A stretch of DNA of 64,000 nt from Archivesica marissinica. Taxonomy: Eukaryota; Mollusca; Bivalvia; Venerida; Vesicomyidae. How positions within the stretch are numbered: the stretch's first letter is position 1; every line of letters starts with the position of its first letter. The stretch spans positions 87,377,642 to 87,441,641 of the forward strand of contig CM026386.1 of the NCBI GenBank assembly GCA_014843695.1. Reading direction: 5' to 3'. A program made the translations under genes and the position numbers. The notes below the pieces were generated by a model, which saw only the letters and a program-made list of their open reading frames with translations, had not been told where the DNA came from and ran no database searches. Shown one piece after another: positions 44,450-57,619 of this stretch.

Positions 44450-45270
44450 TGTTTATTATAGTGACATACGTTATACCATACATTTAATGAACATACATAG
44501 AAACACAGAATATATCCTGGCACATTTGCCTATAAGTCACCTGTAAATTATTATTTGTTAATTTCACGTGAAAAGAGTGTATGCACCAACATGACATATT
44601 TTCATCGACCATCTATTAATACATGTCCGAATAATGTATATTGATCTAGAATAATGCACACAGACTAAGTGTAATAAAATTGCATGTAAATGTAGCACAA
44701 TAATTATTTGGATAATTTATATACATCTACATATAATTACATGTTATCATAATGACAGCTATATAACCATTGCAACAATATATACTGGAGACTATCCTTC
44801 ATATAAACTGTTGTGGGACAAAGTGAATCTAGCACCTCAAAGAGTTGCAGATAAGGACATCCCACCCGAGGCAGAGCCTCGTTCGTTGCATACATATTTA
44901 GCCCGAGGGTGGGATCGCCATATATGCAACTATTGGAGGTGATATATTTATGTTTCCACTTTTCTCATGCATTTGATGTACTTTACAAATGATGCCAACC
45001 TATGTATACACGCATCAATGGCGTATGAATTACTATAAAGTTATGAGGTCATTGGAATGTGACAATTTACGCATATTGGTGTTGGACACTTAAAAGTAAG
45101 CACCACGTAGGCCCTACATGTTAAGCTTAACGGTTTAATGTATGTATGTCTACATGTGCAATTATGTATTTCTGGACACTTTAATACGCTCGTGTTACAA
45201 TGAAAACATCTATCAGATACGGACACTTTAATGAATCACGTAGATGACGTAATTGATAACGTACTTCAAT
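44450..45270. other. Intergenic sequence, nothing recognised
   Basis: AT-rich. A short palindromic patch at about 44860-44910 (cccacccgaggcagagcctcg and gcccgagggtgggatc) could be an element end, but has no partner here. Confidence 0.35.
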
Positions 45271-45274
45271 TTGT

Positions 45275-45505
45275 GGCTGTCCTATTAGTGCAGTGTTAGC
45301 GAGCTCGCTTCTCACCAATGCAAACCGGGTTCGATCCTCGGACCGGGAAGTATGTGAGATGGTACAGTGGTCGCCAGATCTGACAGGTGGGTCTTCTCCG
45401 GTTTCTACGAATGAACACAAATACGCTGTCAACCGCGCAACGAGAGTGATTAATATAAGTTGTTATAGCTTGTTTCGCAATTGTTGTAAGATCAATTTAT
45501 GGACA
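45275..45505 (+). mobile_element. SINE family A
   Basis: Head ggctgtcctattagtgcagt, B box gggttcgatcctcggac, body gggaagtatgtgagatggta and tail cgagagtgattaatataagt, then cttgtttcgcaattgttgta. Nearly full length. Confidence 0.85.
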
Positions 45506-45689
45506 TATTCAAAAGGCAAACTTATATACATTCATTGCTTCATATAAATTACGGTTCCTGTAGTCATTGATAAATGGGGAGATAACTAATCATACCTGTA
45601 CATGATACATACCATGTTACCATTGTAGAATAAATACAATAGTCAATAGATGTTTTGCTTTCCATTTATATCAAACCCTTGTTACCCAT

Positions 45690-45785
45690 GTTGGGCAAGC
45701 TTTGTTGACCAAAGCGGTTAATCATTACTAAGCAACGTATGTGAGGTGCCTTACTCAATGACACTACAATGCTCTTGATTCTGAA
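45690..45785 (-). mobile_element. SINE family D fragment
   Basis: ggttaatcattactaagcaa and cgtatgtgaggtgccttact are the reverse complement of the body of the copy at 60290-60590. Confidence 0.65.
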
Positions 45786-46149
45786 TATCAAATGTATTAT
45801 GGCACAATTTATTTAATACGGATTTGGGAGACGTGGATATTACAAAGCTACTATACTCTGCTGTGAAATTATGTGTTAAACGTTGTAATTAAAGACTTAA
45901 TGATAATTCGATTGGTTTACGACAGGGGTAAAGATAATCTCAAGCATGTTATGTTCTATTTATTGAAGACATCGCACACCGTTTGCAAATAAAAGTCAAT
46001 TTAATTATAATATGATCAGTATGTCTTGTATGATAATGTGAACTATCCTCCCTACTTGCCCCACTACTATGCTAAGATGACAACTCTTCGATGTATCATG
46101 ATGTGTGTAGAGCATATATTTCTCACTACCAAGGTAGAAGAACAGCTAA

Positions 46150-47630
46150 TTTGGAAAAATTCAAGTAGATCAAACCATTGATGTTAACGCAAATAAAGAC
46201 ACACGTACTCCTGAAGGAACAACGCGATTCAACCTGAAAGCTGGAGCTCTCAAGTTGTGTTGCAGAACCGCAATGAGTTCATGTGCAGTTACGTGGCATT
46301 TTACAAGGTAATACATCGGATATGCACATGGCGAGCTGTAATTGCCACGGATGCAAACATATGAGGACTACGTAAATGATGTTGTTGGCCTTATCCCACT
46401 ATCTCATTAGCATATCAACTGTAAATGCAGCACCTCTGGGCATTACATGTCACTTGTTAACTGCATGTGCGATTGGAGAGCAGTGTTATTCAAGCTTCAA
46501 GAATGTGTGATTAGAGAAAGACCAACCAGTAAAGGAAGTTCATAATCCAATGAAAACAAACAAATTGAAGACATTTAGCAACATATGCAAGGGAATTGAA
46601 ATGAAATCAATTGGAAGCACAATCATCTTAAAAGCAAACATGTCTATATTTGTACGAATCATTGTGGTGACAGAATTACGGAACTTCCAGATGGAGGACA
46701 TCCTCTCAAACCCATTGGTCCGTTACACTGGGCCATGTCAACACCAGAAGGTATACTACGAAAGACGAGAAAATCGGCCTTATCAACTTCATTGCAACTG
46801 AATGTCAGTTGCTGAGACACGAAACGTGTTTCTCCAATGCGAGATAGAATGCACTTGCAGTGTAAGAGTAAAGAGGGATGGAGGTACGGTTGGAGGGTTC
46901 GACAATGCCGTCTTCAAAATGGCACTGATGTAAGTACCTCAAACTTCAAGAATCGATTCGACACATACAGAGATAATTGTTATCCAAATCAGCGAGATAT
47001 AATTAATACGTGGAGACACTGGTCTGTCTAGTATTTACCATCTCGTTCATCTAAACAATGTAACGAGATGAAGTTTCTACAACCTCATTGTCGCCTAACT
47101 ATCTACCAGCAAGAGTCTTCCGAGAATAATACAATTCTGGAACACGTTGCCAACTACTGACGTGCACAAGTGTTAACCCTCTCCAGTAGATATTAAGGGT
47201 TCTATGCAACCCCGCGGGTAATAAACGATTAGAAGTTCACACCTGTTTCGATGCCTTCTACGTAACGTAAAGCGCAAGAAAGGTTATAAAGGCAAACTGT
47301 GAAGGGCGGCCGATAACGGCCATCATGAATCAACAATACTTCCAGTTGTGAACACCATAAATTGTTGGTGGCAGAACTGAAATTGTCCATAAAGTATATC
47401 TCAACCACATTGGTGAGGTTCTTGAAGCTCGTTATTGGCCACTACATCATTGTACCAACATTTAGCCTTGCAATGAGCTCTCAAAAGTACATAAATAAGT
47501 GCTGCCGTAGTCGGAGGTATGCCCTTAGATTGAACTTGCTTTGTTTTAGCAGCCATTACCTCACACACTCATGCTACATTCGTCAGTTCAGTGAAAGGCA
47601 AATACATCGTGAAGACATAAGTTTCTAGAG
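46150..47630 (+). pseudogene. Degenerate coding remnant, family not named
   Basis: Coding-like fragments in changing frames: SIGSTIILKANMSIFVRIIV and TELRNFQMEDILSNP at 46600-46720; then PLHWAMSTPEGILRKTRKSA in another frame to 46800; then FKNRFDTYRDNCYPNQRDII near 46950-47000. The progression resembles an uncharacterised multi-copy invertebrate protein I have seen, but I cannot name it. Several stops; no introns recognised. Possibly a mobile-element-associated ORF. Confidence 0.4.
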
Positions 47631-47639
47631 CGGCAAGTA

Positions 47640-48310
47640 CGACTCCGGATGGTTTCTCCGATAAACAAAGCTGTGCAGATCCACGCACTATATCAACTGC
47701 ATTCTTGTTACACTTTCCAGCATGTCATCTTCCCCTTTTCAGCAAGCCTACAAGTAATGTCTGCTTCAGATAGTTCATAAAACCCGGTAGCTTTGTATGC
47801 ACAAAGGCATTGCAAATATGTTGAAGTGTCATGTCTCTTAATGTCTCTTGGCAATTCCTTACACAAAACATGTGTACTGACTGATAGCTCGCACAAGAAT
47901 GTCAGTATCTGGAGAATGAACACTAATTGAGGTGTAACATACAAGAGCATGAATAATTAGCACGGTGGCTGCCTCTTCCTGAATACATGACATATTAACT
48001 TATCTGTGAGTGGCTTCTGCATGATCACCCCATGCCACTATAATTTTATTTCTATTTGTCAAGACATGTGCTAGAACTTAGTGGACTAGGTATGATGTAG
48101 GTTCATCTTTGGTCTTTATATGCACTAGATGATTATGCATGGTAATTTATGCTGTATCTGTGATGTGATATTCCACAGCCTTTGTACCACCCAATCTTCT
48201 CTCGTGTGTAGATGTTTCACAGATTCACATTTTTCATCTATGCCATTGTAGGCGGACGCCTTAACCACTAGGTCATTATACAGTTCACCAGGGCAGGTAA
48301 TTTAAACTTT
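47640..48310. other. Intergenic sequence, nothing recognised
   Basis: Only short open frames. No array or element ends. Confidence 0.35.
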
Positions 48311-48314
48311 ATAC

Positions 48315-48505
48315 TTTATTTATTTTACAACGATTGCGAATATTATTCGCTCTCGTTGGCGCGGATGAAAGCGTAAATGTTGTCATTCGTGTAGGAGGAG
48401 TACCCAGAGAAAATCCACCTGTCCGATATGGCGACCACCGTACCATCTCACATAATTCCCGGTCCGAGGATCGAACCCGGGTTGCATTTGTGAGAAGCGG
48501 GTGAT
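48315..48505 (-). mobile_element. SINE family A
   Basis: The reverse complement carries the head end aatgcaacccgggttcgatc, body attatgtgagatggtacggt and tail gccaacgagagcgaataat. The 5' end of the head is cut off. Confidence 0.8.
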
Positions 48506-48509
48506 TAGG

Positions 48510-49795
48510 TCACCTCATTCCTCCCAGCGTCATAAGTATGTAGCTATGTAGCCATTCATGATCCGGAGCCATTAGTACAGGTGTATTAACATTTGTAACA
48601 GGCGTTGACTTACTTAAACGAGAATTGTAAATTTCACATCCTAGACATTGCTATGTATGTGTTCTTTATTGAGACAAAATGTTGGGTAAACTGGGCCTGA
48701 TGGTTTGGGATGGTTTGGAATTGTACACGGAAAGAAATTAGTGCTGTTGAATGTAGTTCTTTGGTGGTCTTCATATTGGCATTGCCTGTGTGGTCTAACT
48801 TGGATGGTATATGCTCTGAATTATGCCTTAGTTGCCATTACTGTGTCATGAAGTGTATGTTTTCCGTTTGGCGAATTCTCGGCAAAGTCAACAGCAATGA
48901 ATATATGTCTGCTTTATGAGCTTAAAATGGTAATAATATTTATGTTTACTGTTCAATGCGACACCCTATTATAGTGATCACAGGAACATGAACTACTGGT
49001 GTTATCTGCCCACAACATTCATACACATGTACATGTCTTTAGAATTGGCTATATAAGTAGGTGTTACAGGCAATAGTGAATAGTTTCTTCCTCAACTGAT
49101 ATCTGCATCTCGCTGGACACATTTCATTTGGTTATTAAAGAAAAAATATATTGTATTTAATGATATTATATTAATAAAATATCCCACTAAGTATAAAAAC
49201 AGAAGTTGGTAATAAATATATTAATTTGGATTTCAAGCATCACAGATAAAATGGAAGACAGTATGACATTTGGAATTGATAACAAGTTGGCCTATAATTT
49301 TCAGCATAATTATGTAACCAGTAACATGCTAGATTCCATAGTTTTCTATATACATGTATGCACATGTTCTGAAAAGGTATTGCATCCCCTTCATCTCACA
49401 ATGAAGCCCACACTGGAACTTGTGTTCTCAAATAAGTGGTCACAAACAAACCTGATTAACATCGGAATACGTCTATTTCAAATACGGTTTATTGGCACAT
49501 GACACCAGATATGTTGTGGGAACACATGATTTCAAATTAATCTTCAAGAGGTCACAAGCACAATACTTGTGGCCCACTTTGATATAATCTGTCAATGATG
49601 TATTATGTATTATCCTGGTCATCTTGACCACATATACACTATGTGATGCTACATGCAAATTATCAAAGCTCTGGATAGTAATTTCCGAGATGATTATTAA
49701 AGAGTTTTACTCTGCAAGTCAATGTAGATAATGTGACACATACCGTTGGGTCAACGATGACGCCCTGGTCATTAGTTGAGCAAACTTAGTAGTGG
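48510..49795. other. Intergenic sequence, nothing recognised
   Basis: AT-rich; short open frames without domain features. Confidence 0.35.
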
Positions 49796-49799
49796 TCCA

Positions 49800-50690
49800 T
49801 TAGGAGATGCTAGATAAGACCAGTGATAATAATAAATACAAAGCCAGCGTCCCAATGGTGTGTAGTCATGCACGAATGATTGTATACGTTTTGGTTCATG
49901 AAATAAAACATAGAATTGCAAATTTCAAGTTCAAGGTCACTGTTGAGGTGGGGACTTACTGTGGGTGTATTGTTATCTGAAACGTATTGTTTTACATCAT
50001 CGTCAGAACCTATAACATATTTTCGTAACCCGTACGTAGCAATACCCGGAGATGGGCTATTGACAAACACATGTGAACCCATACAATACTCAATAAGCTC
50101 TCGATCTGGATCATTGTTTGTGTACAAGCACAACCTTAAAAAGATTTCATCCTCAACTAAAAAGGTGTAGAACATCTGTTCAATGTCGGCTGCAACAGCT
50201 ATTTGTTCCCTGTGAAAGCGCATAAGTACCACCATCTAACTGTTAGTGCGACCAGGGCCGGTTAGTAAAAAAGAATTTAAAGACATGTTTTGAAATTGCG
50301 AGAAAGAGTCAAAAACTGCGCGAATTTGATTGGGCTTTTGAGCATTGTATACACCGAATATAGGCAGGTACCAACATTCTGCCTCAGAGAGTAGCTTGGT
50401 GCAATTTCTGCATATCCTTTGTCAAGCAATTTAGACATGAACTATGTCATATGCTGCCTCTTAGAAGGCCTACATCAAGAATCTCGGCTTGCTTCAACGC
50501 AAGTTTCCTATTATTAGGCAGCTATGATTATTAAATGGAAGTGGTTCAATACATTTACCGCTGGAATGCTTATGAAAGCCATACTTGTTCATCAACCTCA
50601 AAAACTCTCTATCGTCAAATGACAGTGAAGGTTCAGTATCGCCGATCCGTTATGCAAAACATATATCCTTATCCTTATACAGAAAGCTCT
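49800..50690 (-). pseudogene. BEL/Pao retrotransposon reverse transcriptase, degraded
   Basis: Minus-strand segments in order: DREFLRLMNKYGFHKHSSGK and CIEPLPFNNHS (about 50640-50520); after stops, CWYLPIFGVYNAQKPNQIRA and VFDSFSQFQNMSLN; NSFLLTGPGRTNS, TAG, VVLMRFHREQIAVAADIEQM and FYTFLVEDE (50240-50150); HVFVNSPSPGIATYGLRKY. The blocks WYLPxFGVY, KPxxIRxVFDS, LLxGP and NSPxxATYGLR are BEL/Pao RT signatures. In-frame stops and a frameshift show it is dead. No LTRs were identified. Confidence 0.85.
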
Positions 50691-50699
50691 AACCTACAT

Positions 50700-51650
50700 G
50701 GTTGGAACAGGGGTGTGCGTCCATTGGCTTACAAATGGAGTGTATTAATATTCACGGTGTCATGTGCATGGACATGTCCTGAACACTGCTTTCCTACGTC
50801 AACCCAACCAAGACCCAATCGTTGAGCAAACCGAGTACAAGTTGTAGTTAATTGATCAATCCAATGATTCAATAATTCAATTTGAGGTTCTGCGGCCGCT
50901 GATAGTAATACTACCTGTACATGAATTTATACTCAGATTCCCTACAACTATCACAAAGTTTATCAAACAATTATGTTTTGGCCAACGATTTATTGCTTTG
51001 TTCGTTAATGATGGTGTAGCATGTTACCACATGTTCCGGACATTGGCCAAAACAATTTTAGCGCATTATTTGCTATAGTCGTTGTCACATATTTGTGTTC
51101 ATCTACTTTGTACAGTGTCTGTCCGTGTCACTTGTTCTATGTCATTGTTCTCTGGTATCTTCATTTCTGTCTTGTTCAACTGCTTCCCGCCATTGTTCTC
51201 TCTCAGTTTCATATGCATAGTTATAGCCTGATTCCGACACACTTCACAATTTACATTAATTTTGCACTGTTATGCCTTATGTTTCGTAGTATCACAACAC
51301 TTGAAACATATTCTATGTTCCGTAATGAATTGCCTTTTCTCATTAAAGCGTTTTGATCTGAACACTTTACACTCATTTAAACTGTTGTTTTGTATGTATT
51401 GGACACACACTCGCGTCTATTTCTTCTCTGAGCCGACTTCAGTTTTCCTGCCATTTTGATATCAATAATTGACCCTCCACATTTACAATACTATTTCCGG
51501 TAGGTGAGAGTCCCTGTTTAATAACAATATATGCGTTGACCGTACCGCACCCATATACCGATAGTCCATCATGCAAAAGAATATAATCGTATATTATCGA
51601 AATTCTAGAAAATTATTTTCTTCAAATTCATGAAACTAAAATTACTAATG
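50700..51650. other. Intergenic sequence, nothing recognised
   Basis: May include more decayed BEL/Pao sequence upstream of the RT, but no block could be identified. AT-rich. Confidence 0.35.
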
Positions 51651-51654
51651 TAGC

Positions 51655-52445
51655 GATAAACCACACTCGTGCAGTTAAGCATGAACCAATAAATAAACCT
51701 CGTGCAGTTATGCATGCATTCATAAACAAAACTCGTGCGGTTAAGCATGCACCGATAAATAAACCTCGTGCAGTTATGCATGCATTCATAAACCAAACTC
51801 GTGCGGTTAAGCATGCACCGATAAATAAACCTCGTGCAGTTATGCATGCATTCATACACCACACTCGTGCGGTTCAGCATGCACCGATAAATAAACCTCG
51901 TGCAGTTATGCATGCATTCATAAACCAAACTCGTGCAGTTAAGCATGTACCGATAAATAAACCTCGTGATGTTATGCATTCATTAATAAACCAAACTCGT
52001 GCAGTAGGCTGTCCGATTAGTGCAGTGGTTAGCGCGCTCGCTTCTCACCAATGCGACCCGGGTTCGATCCTCGGACAGGGAAGTATGTGAGATGGTACGA
52101 TGGTCGCCAGATCGGACAGGTGGGTTTTCTCCGGGTACTCCGGTTTCCTCCCACATGAATGACCACATATACGCTTACATCCGAGCCAACGAGAGTGATT
52201 AATATAAGTTGTTCAAACTTGCTTTGCAATCATTGTAAAATAAAATAAAGTATAAAAAAAAAAATCAAAACAAAATCGTGCAGTTAAGCATGCACCGATA
52301 AATAAACCTCGTGCAGTTATGCATGCATTCATACACCACACTGGTGCAGTTAACCATGCACCGATAAATAAACCTCGTGCAGTTATGCATGCATTCATAA
52401 ACCAAACTCGTGCGGTTCAGCATGTAATCATACACCAACTCATGG
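51655..52445. repeat. 66-bp minisatellite interrupted by a SINE
   Basis: Unit: aaactcgtgcggttaagcat, gcaccgataaataaacctcg, tgcagttatgcatgcattca, taaacc. About five copies lie before and two to three after a SINE inserted at about 52010-52260. In-frame arrays of the unit give long open frames on both strands, judged non-coding. Confidence 0.9.
52010..52262 (+). mobile_element. SINE family A, best full-length copy
   Basis: tRNA-like head TGTCCGATTAGTGCAGTGG (A box) and ACCCGGGTTCGATCCTCGGA (B box), with matching 7-base acceptor ends TGTCCGA and TCGGACA. The body is agtatgtgagatggtacgat, ggacaggtgggttttctccg, and the tail cgagagtgattaatataagt then an A-rich end. It lies inside the 66-bp array, which marks it as a later insertion. 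Confidence 0.9.
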
Positions 52446-53829
52446 TAGCGATGTGCCAAACTGGTGTAATTACACGTGTAACATTAAACGTTATTTATAT
52501 TGCTAACGATTGAGAAAAAAGCTTTAAGAACTTATATTAATCACTCTCGTTGGCGCGGATGAAAGTGTAAATATGTTGTCATTCGTGTGGAGGAAAACCG
52601 GAGTACCCGGAGCAAACCGACCTGTCCGATCTGGCGACAACCATACAACCCCACATTCTTCCCAGTCCGAGTTCGTTCAAAGCAATTGGCCGTAACTTAA
52701 TGGGTGATATATATATATAAGTGTTGAGTTTTGAGAAGGTATTTGTAGTATATCTATAGCTTGATAACATAAGTTGAATAATATGAGGAAGTTATGTGTT
52801 TGAATTACATTTTGCAAAGTGTCCACACGTAATAGTTCACACAATCTATAATTTGAAAACATAAGTTGAATAATACGAGGAAGTTATGTGTTTGATTTAC
52901 ATTTTGCAAAGTGTTCACACGTAATAGTTCACACAACAGGACCTGTTTCAGCGCTGTGGGGAAATGTGTGTTCATATAATACTTACAAAGACATAGAACA
53001 AACTAAGCGGCTTTATCACACATAAGATACTGAAAGACGAGAACTAATGCTGTAATACTATGTCGTGATATCTTCCAATTGGTAGCTCTTCATTGCTTCA
53101 CTTCTTTCATTTACTCACGTGATACACATACTACTTTTTCGCATCATTTTTGTTACTATATATAAGCAAAATATAAGTTTAGTCTGGTAGCAGTATATAG
53201 TGTTTTGGTTATACATACGTATACATATAAATAATAATAAGAATACAAACTTTATTATACGAGACAATCTATGAGACACACAACATAATATTATATACAA
53301 ATCAAATGCAATCACAAGGGAGGTATATATGTCAACACTGCACATTGTAATTAAATAGTAATGTTAAAGAAAAGTAGAGAAACTATATATAATATCATAT
53401 GAAATATCATAATATATGTCTAGTAGACTGGAAAATGGGAATAAGACGATGTATGACAATAAATCTATATAACAATGTGCATATATGACTTATTGGCTTG
53501 GTGTATCTTGTATGAACTCAGCTTAAAGGCAGCTATTCACATAATCTAGTAACTATAGCAACGGTAATTCACACACGTGCTAAAGACTGTGTACAATATC
53601 ATCTGAAGTAAAAATAGTAGAAATATGTGATTAGATTATACTGATATTGTTACACCATAAATAGAGAATATTGAACTGTTGGATAGTTGGAGTATTCTGC
53701 ACTGAGTGAGGCAATGAATTCCAAATAGATGATCTTGAAAATGCAAATGTATTACGAAATAATTTTGTTTGGTCTTGGTGTATATAACTGATAATCTGAG
53801 GTTGAAATGCATATAACTATCCATAACAG

Positions 53830-53922
53830 GTCACTGTGATATAGTTGATTGTCCACGACTGACATGTGTTAGGCAACATACACCTCCTGGTCAATGTTGT
53901 CCAGGGTGTAGACCACCACCAG
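53830..53922 (+). CDS. Cysteine-rich exon, VWC-type
   Basis: 93 bases between acceptor ataacag (ending 53829) and donor gtaagc (53923), phase 1 to 1. It encodes HCDIVDCPRLTCVRQHTPPG and then QCCPGCRPPP. The spacing C-x4-C-x4-C followed by P-G-Q-C-C-P-G-C is the C-terminal half of a von Willebrand factor type C domain, found in extracellular matrix and growth-factor-binding proteins. Symmetric phase suits a modular secreted protein. The rest of the gene is not evident. Confidence 0.7.
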
Positions 53923-53934
53923 GTAAGCGATCAA

Positions 53935-55250
53935 TTACACCAGATAACTATTCTAAAAGGGATCTCCGTGGTTACACCATATAACTATTCTAACAGGGAT
54001 CTCCGTGGTTACACCAGATAACTATTCTAACAGGGATCTCCGTGGTTACACCAGATAACTATTCTAACAGGGATCTCCGTGGTTACACCAGATAACTATT
54101 CTAACAGGGATCTCCGTGGTTACACCATATAACTATTCTAACAGGGATCTCCGTGGTTACACCATATAACTATTCTAACAGGAATCTCCGCCGTTACACC
54201 AGATAACTATTCTAACAGGGAACTCCGTGGTTACACCAGATACCTATTCTAACAGGGATCTCCGTCGTTACACCAGATAACTATTCTAACATGGATCTCC
54301 GTGGTTACACCAGATAACTATCTAACAGGGATCTCCGTGGTTACACCATATAACTATTCTAACAGGGATCTCCGTGGTTACACCAGATAACTATTCTAAC
54401 AGGGTTCTCCGTGGTTACACCAGATACCTATCTAACAGGGATCTCCGTGGTTACATCAGATAAATATTCTAACAGGGATCTCCGTGGTTACACCAACTAA
54501 CTATCTAACATGGATCTCCGTGGTTACACCATATAACTATTTTAACGGGATCTACGTGGTTACACCAAATAACTATTCTAACGCGAATCTCCGTGGTTAC
54601 ACCATATAACTATTCTAACATGGACCTCTGTGGTTACACCATATAACTATTCTAACAGGGAGCTCCGTGGTTACACCATATAACTATTCTAACAGGGATC
54701 TCCATGGTTACACCATATAAATATTCTAACATGGACCTCCGTAGTTACACCATATTACTATTTTAACAGGGATCTCCCTAGTTACACCAGATAACTATTC
54801 TAACAGGAACTCCGTGGTTACACCAGATAACTATTATAACAGGGATCTCCGTGGTTACACTATATAACTATTCTAACAGGGATCTCCGTGGTTACACCAT
54901 ATAACTATTCTAACAGGGATCTCCGTGGTTACACCAGATAACTATTCTAACAGGGATCTCCGTGGTTACACCATATGACTATTCTAACAGGATCTCCGTG
55001 GTTACACCATATAACTATTCTAACAGGGATCTCCGTGGTTACACCATATAACTATTCTAACGGGGATCTCCGTGGTTACACCATATAACTATTCTAACGG
55101 GGATCTCCGTGGTTACACCATATAACTATTCTAACAGGGATATCCGTGGTAACACCAGATAACTATTCTAACAGGGATCTCCGTGGTTACACCATATAAC
55201 TATTCTAAAGGGGAGCTCCGTGGTTACACCATATACATATTCCAACAGGG
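53935..55250. repeat. 37-bp minisatellite filling an intron, about 35 copies
   Basis: Unit: ctattctaacagggatctcc plus gtggttacaccatataa (or cagataa). It begins within 15 bases of the VWC exon donor and ends about 55 bases before the acceptor at 55302-55303, so nearly the whole intron is this array. Units repeatedly contain ctaacag, an AG acceptor-like string. Confidence 0.95.
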
Positions 55251-55303
55251 ACCTCCATGGTTGCGTACGTTGCTTTCAAATCACCTACCTTTCATCCCTG
55301 TAG

Positions 55304-55518
55304 GTTCAAATCCCATTGTGAACGAATGTCGAATTATTTCATGTGATGGAACTATCCAGATAACTTGCGAAAGATCGGTGGTTCTAGTCGGGTGTCGTCG
55401 AATTAGTTCACGTGAGGAAGCTGTCGGTGAGATTTGTGATGTGGTCTGTTGTACTACACATGTGTCTATACCTGAACTACTGCTCGGTGGGGTACACGGG
55501 TTCTTCCTCCACCAATAG
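55304..55518 (+). CDS. Cysteine-rich exon following the minisatellite
   Basis: Acceptor atccctgtag (ending 55303), phase 1. It encodes SNPIVNECRIISCDGTIQIT, then CERSVVLVGCRRISSREEAV and GEICDVVCC: seven cysteines in about 50 residues, a secreted-domain pattern of no family I recognise. The frame stays open to TAG at 55516-55518; whether it ends there or splices earlier is not clear. A decayed second copy of part of it lies at about 55625-55760, with gatgcaactatccagctaac, ggttctagtcgggtgtcgtc and an in-frame stop. Confidence 0.55.
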
Positions 55519-55619
55519 TAACCGGAGAGCCGACATATGACCTAAGCTGCATGTGCCACTTAACACCCCATTCAAAAAAGCAAAAATAAAACAAACTGAA
55601 CTTACTCTATCAGAGACTG

Positions 55620-55765
55620 GAAACTTATGGGATGCAACTATCCAGCTAACTTGCGGAAGATTGGTGGTTCTAGTCGGGTGTCGTCGAATTATTTCATATG
55701 ATTAAGCTGTCGGTGAGATTGTTTGTGCTGGTCTGTTGTGCTATACAAGTGTCCGTACCTGGTAA
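55620..55765 (+). pseudogene. Decayed duplicate of the cysteine-rich exon
   Basis: Shares ggtggttctagtcgggtgtc, gtcgaattatttcat and gctgtcggtgagatt with 55340-55450. Broken by stops and a shift. It indicates a local tandem duplication of about 290 bases. Confidence 0.75.
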
Positions 55766-55769
55766 ATAC

Positions 55770-56750
55770 GAAACTGTAGTGCCGGCTGCCCCAACCCACT
55801 CCCCTAACTATATTAAATATAATATAATCTCCTCATCTTTTTCTATTATTTCTTTTTTGTGGAGGAGGGGGAAGTAGAAAGAAACCATGCAACTATCCAG
55901 TGTGAAAAGGTCTTCTTTGCTGCCCCGTGACTTTCCCAACGAGCAGTATAACGATAAATGTTATCATAATTGTATAGGCTAAAAACTGTTTAACATCTAT
56001 TATTTCAATGTTGGCTCAAACCGGTACCGCCACTTAGATTAACCTAATATAGCCTATCTGAGCTAACAGTCTTAGAAACTTAAATCACAGACATTGTAAT
56101 GGAGAGTGGCAGCGTGACAAAGTAGAAAACATAAGCTAAAGTCCGAAATTCATTTCTTAAGCCGCCATTAATAAAGATGCCATTCCTCTGACGATTCTTC
56201 TCTTTGTAAACAACCACTGGATATAAACGTTTGGACACTCCTGGTAAAGGGCGTCGAACCTGTCGATATATACATTTCGATTTTAATAGAATTACCAGGT
56301 ACCCGAGATCTGCAACGATCAATTACCCTCCAATTGCTGCCCTTGCAAACATTGAATATTTTCATCAAAAAAGAGATCTTAATCTTTCGAGACTGACGTA
56401 TTCATTTCAGGGTGGGTGGGTGGGCGGGGGCCAATAAAATGACGTATTGTAATGCACAACGACTTCGAATGGAGATAACTATCTACATTCCACTATTTAT
56501 ACTATCCGAAAATGCACGAAATAATCGTGCATACAAACACAACACTTGATTACACACCATTACCCGAATTACTGTGAACCTAGGACAAATATATTTAAGT
56601 TATGTGCAATGATGAAGTTTGATATACCGACAGCCAGGACCAAGGGAAAATACTCAGGAAAGGACCAACTGAACCGATCCCGCGTACAACATAATGAACA
56701 CAATACTACAGCGTACAAATCAACAATTTCAATATCTCACGCATATATAT
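55770..56750. other. Centre-right of the inverted-repeat unit, nothing recognised
   Basis: No exon seen. A purine-rich tract at about 55855-55885 and a short G-run at 56410-56432. Confidence 0.35.
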
Positions 56751-57619
56751 AAATTGTCTTATTCCCATTTTCTACTCTACTAGACATATATTCCATATAT
56801 CATTATATTTCATATGATATTATATATAGTTGTTCTACTTTCCAGCTTTAATATTACTATATAATTCCAGTGTGCAGATTTCACCTATATACCTATCGTT
56901 TGATTGCATTTGCATTTGATTTGTATATATGTTGAGGGTCTCATGTAGCCAAGGTTATAACACGTTTCTAAGATCTCAAGCTCAAGCTCTAAGCATGTAA
57001 TTGGTTGATTCTGAGTTGTACTACCAGCTGAACCAATCAGAAGCTTGAGAATGAGTTTTACTACCAGCTGAACCAATCAGAAGCTTGAGAACGAGTTTGA
57101 GATAGGAGAAACGCTTTATAACCTCGAGGCATGGTAGATTAGCTTTTGTTAAAATGTAATGAGTTCTCTCATAAAATAAAGTCATTATTATTATTATTTA
57201 TAATGAGCTCTACGCATGGATAACAAAATAAACGATATACTGCTACCAGACTAAACTTCTATATTGCTTACATATAGTAACGGGAATGATGCGAACAATG
57301 CTACTTTAGAGGGATGCTTTCAGAGAGTTATGTGTATCACGTGAATAAATGAACAGTATTACAGCATTAGTTCCCGTCTTCAGTATTTTATGTGTGATAA
57401 AGCCGCTTAGCTTTGTTCTATGTCTTTGTAAGTATTATATGAACACACATTTCCCCACAGCGCTGAAGCAGGTCATGTTGTGTGAACTATTGCGTGTGAA
57501 CACTTTGCAAAATGTAAATCAAACACATAACTTCCTTATAGATATACTAAAAATATCTTTGCAAAACACAACCATCATATATTTATATCACCCATTAACA
57601 TACGGCCAATTTCATTGAA

